5,649 nucleotides of DNA from an uncultured Eubacteriales bacterium. Lineage in GTDB: Bacteria > Bacillota > Clostridia > Oscillospirales > Acutalibacteraceae. Positions 5,201 through 5,649 of this stretch are shown here, one piece after another; within the stretch, counting starts at the first letter, position 1, and each line of letters starts with the position of its first letter. A model generated the notes under the pieces. The model searched no databases and was not told the origin of the DNA. It saw nothing but the letters and a program-made list of their open reading frames with translations. The stretch lies in NCBI GenBank assembly GCA_900321665.1, contig ONWY01000100.1:1-5649 (forward strand). The letters are read 5' to 3'. Position numbers and translations under genes: made by a program.

Positions 5201-5605
5201 ATGAAAAACTTAAGAAAATCGGTCAGTATACTCTTAACACTGGTCATGATAATCGGTATATGTATTTTGCCCGCGGCAGCGGAGGACACTATTCGTTTTA
5301 TTGCACGCAGCTGGAACGCAAGCGAGAAAACGGTCGATGCGCAAACGGCAAACTGCAACACATATACGGATTTAAGCCAACTCACTTCCCACTCCCTTGC
5401 CTCGGGCTGGTATGTTGTGAAAAGCAGTTTTACCATCACCAACAGGCTTTATGTGGGCAACAATACGGTGAACATCATCCTTTGTGATGGTGCTACGCTG
5501 ACCGCAAACGACGGTATCGGCGTTTCGAAAAACGGCATCTTGAATATTTACGGGCAGGCAGATAAAAGCAGAAAAATCTTTGCCCATTGCAAAGAGCGCA
5601 GCTAA
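5201..5605 (+). CDS. Secreted surface-type protein, N-terminal part, possibly truncated by frameshift
   Basis: 134 residues from the ATG after AAGGAG. The N-terminus is a clear Sec signal peptide: basic MKNLRKS, hydrophobic core at about 8-23, and a likely signal peptidase I site after Ala27 (AAA|ED). Residues about 69-118 (GWYVV, ITNRLYVGNNTVNIILCDGATL, then GILNIYGQ, with short breaks) resemble the beginning of beta-rich repeat domains that I recall from large secreted or wall-anchored Clostridia proteins; such proteins normally run to many hundreds of residues. Here the frame ends soon after that motif with a charged, unrelated-looking tail and TAA at 5603. Dropping one C from the run at 5583-5585 keeps the +1 frame open to the window end. 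It is exported on sequence evidence; ligand and role are unknown. No wall-anchor motif (LPxTG) or dockerin is visible. Confidence 0.7.
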   Translation: MKNLRKSVSILLTLVMIIGICILPAAAEDTIRFIARSWNASEKTVDAQTANCNTYTDLSQLTSHSLASGWYVVKSSFTITNRLYVGNNTVNIILCDGATLTANDGIGVSKNGILNIYGQADKSRKIFAHCKERS

Positions 5606-5649
5606 AGCATTCATATTGCCCCCTAAAATGGAAAAAGCAGCCATGATCA

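Noticed and set aside
5158..5487. 109-codon ORF overlapping the start of the secreted-protein gene
   Set aside because: It is in another frame than the signal peptide and ribosome binding site, and its start at 5158 falls almost at the predicted transcription start; a shadow frame.

Overview
The window reads as chromosomal DNA of a Clostridia-type Firmicute, possibly an Oscillospirales or Ruminococcaceae-like gut bacterium. This is inferred from strong AGGAG/AGGAGG ribosome binding sites, sigma-A-like promoters, the style of the two-component proteins and a Sec-exported surface-type protein. No rRNA, tRNA, CRISPR array or intact transposase is visible.

Bases 1-3990 form a same-strand signalling operon. 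It starts with the C-terminal two thirds or so of a hybrid histidine kinase (ATPase domain plus two receiver domains, cut by the left window edge). Next is a 742-residue response regulator with the order receiver - degenerate GGDEF - intact EAL - degenerate GGDEF. Last is a stand-alone 113-residue Hpt phosphotransfer protein. The gaps are 62 and 10 bases. The simplest model is a phosphorelay (kinase His -> receiver Asp -> Hpt His -> receiver Asp) whose output is control of cyclic di-GMP hydrolysis by the EAL domain.

Bases 3991-4656 hold no convincing gene but are rich in structure. There are three small hairpins, a long intrinsic terminator at 4116-4167, a second terminator-like hairpin at 4203-4228, a 12-base element present three times so that alternative hairpins are possible (4268-4361), a terminator-like hairpin reading leftward (4407-4438), and two clusters of 10-base-period repeats (4468-4497 and 4530-4559) followed by a 12-base tandem repeat (4563-4586). 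No known family is recognised; this may be a regulatory or recombination region, or the remains of a mobile element.

Bases 4657-4889 hold a small leftward gene (58 aa) that is visibly AT-rich, with its own ribosome binding site and a good sigma-A promoter. After a non-coding gap, a rightward promoter at 5118-5146 leads to a gene at 5201 for a secreted protein. It has a clear signal peptide and the start of a repetitive surface-protein domain, then stops after 134 codons. Removing one base from a C run would reopen the frame to the window end, so it may be frameshifted or a short remnant.
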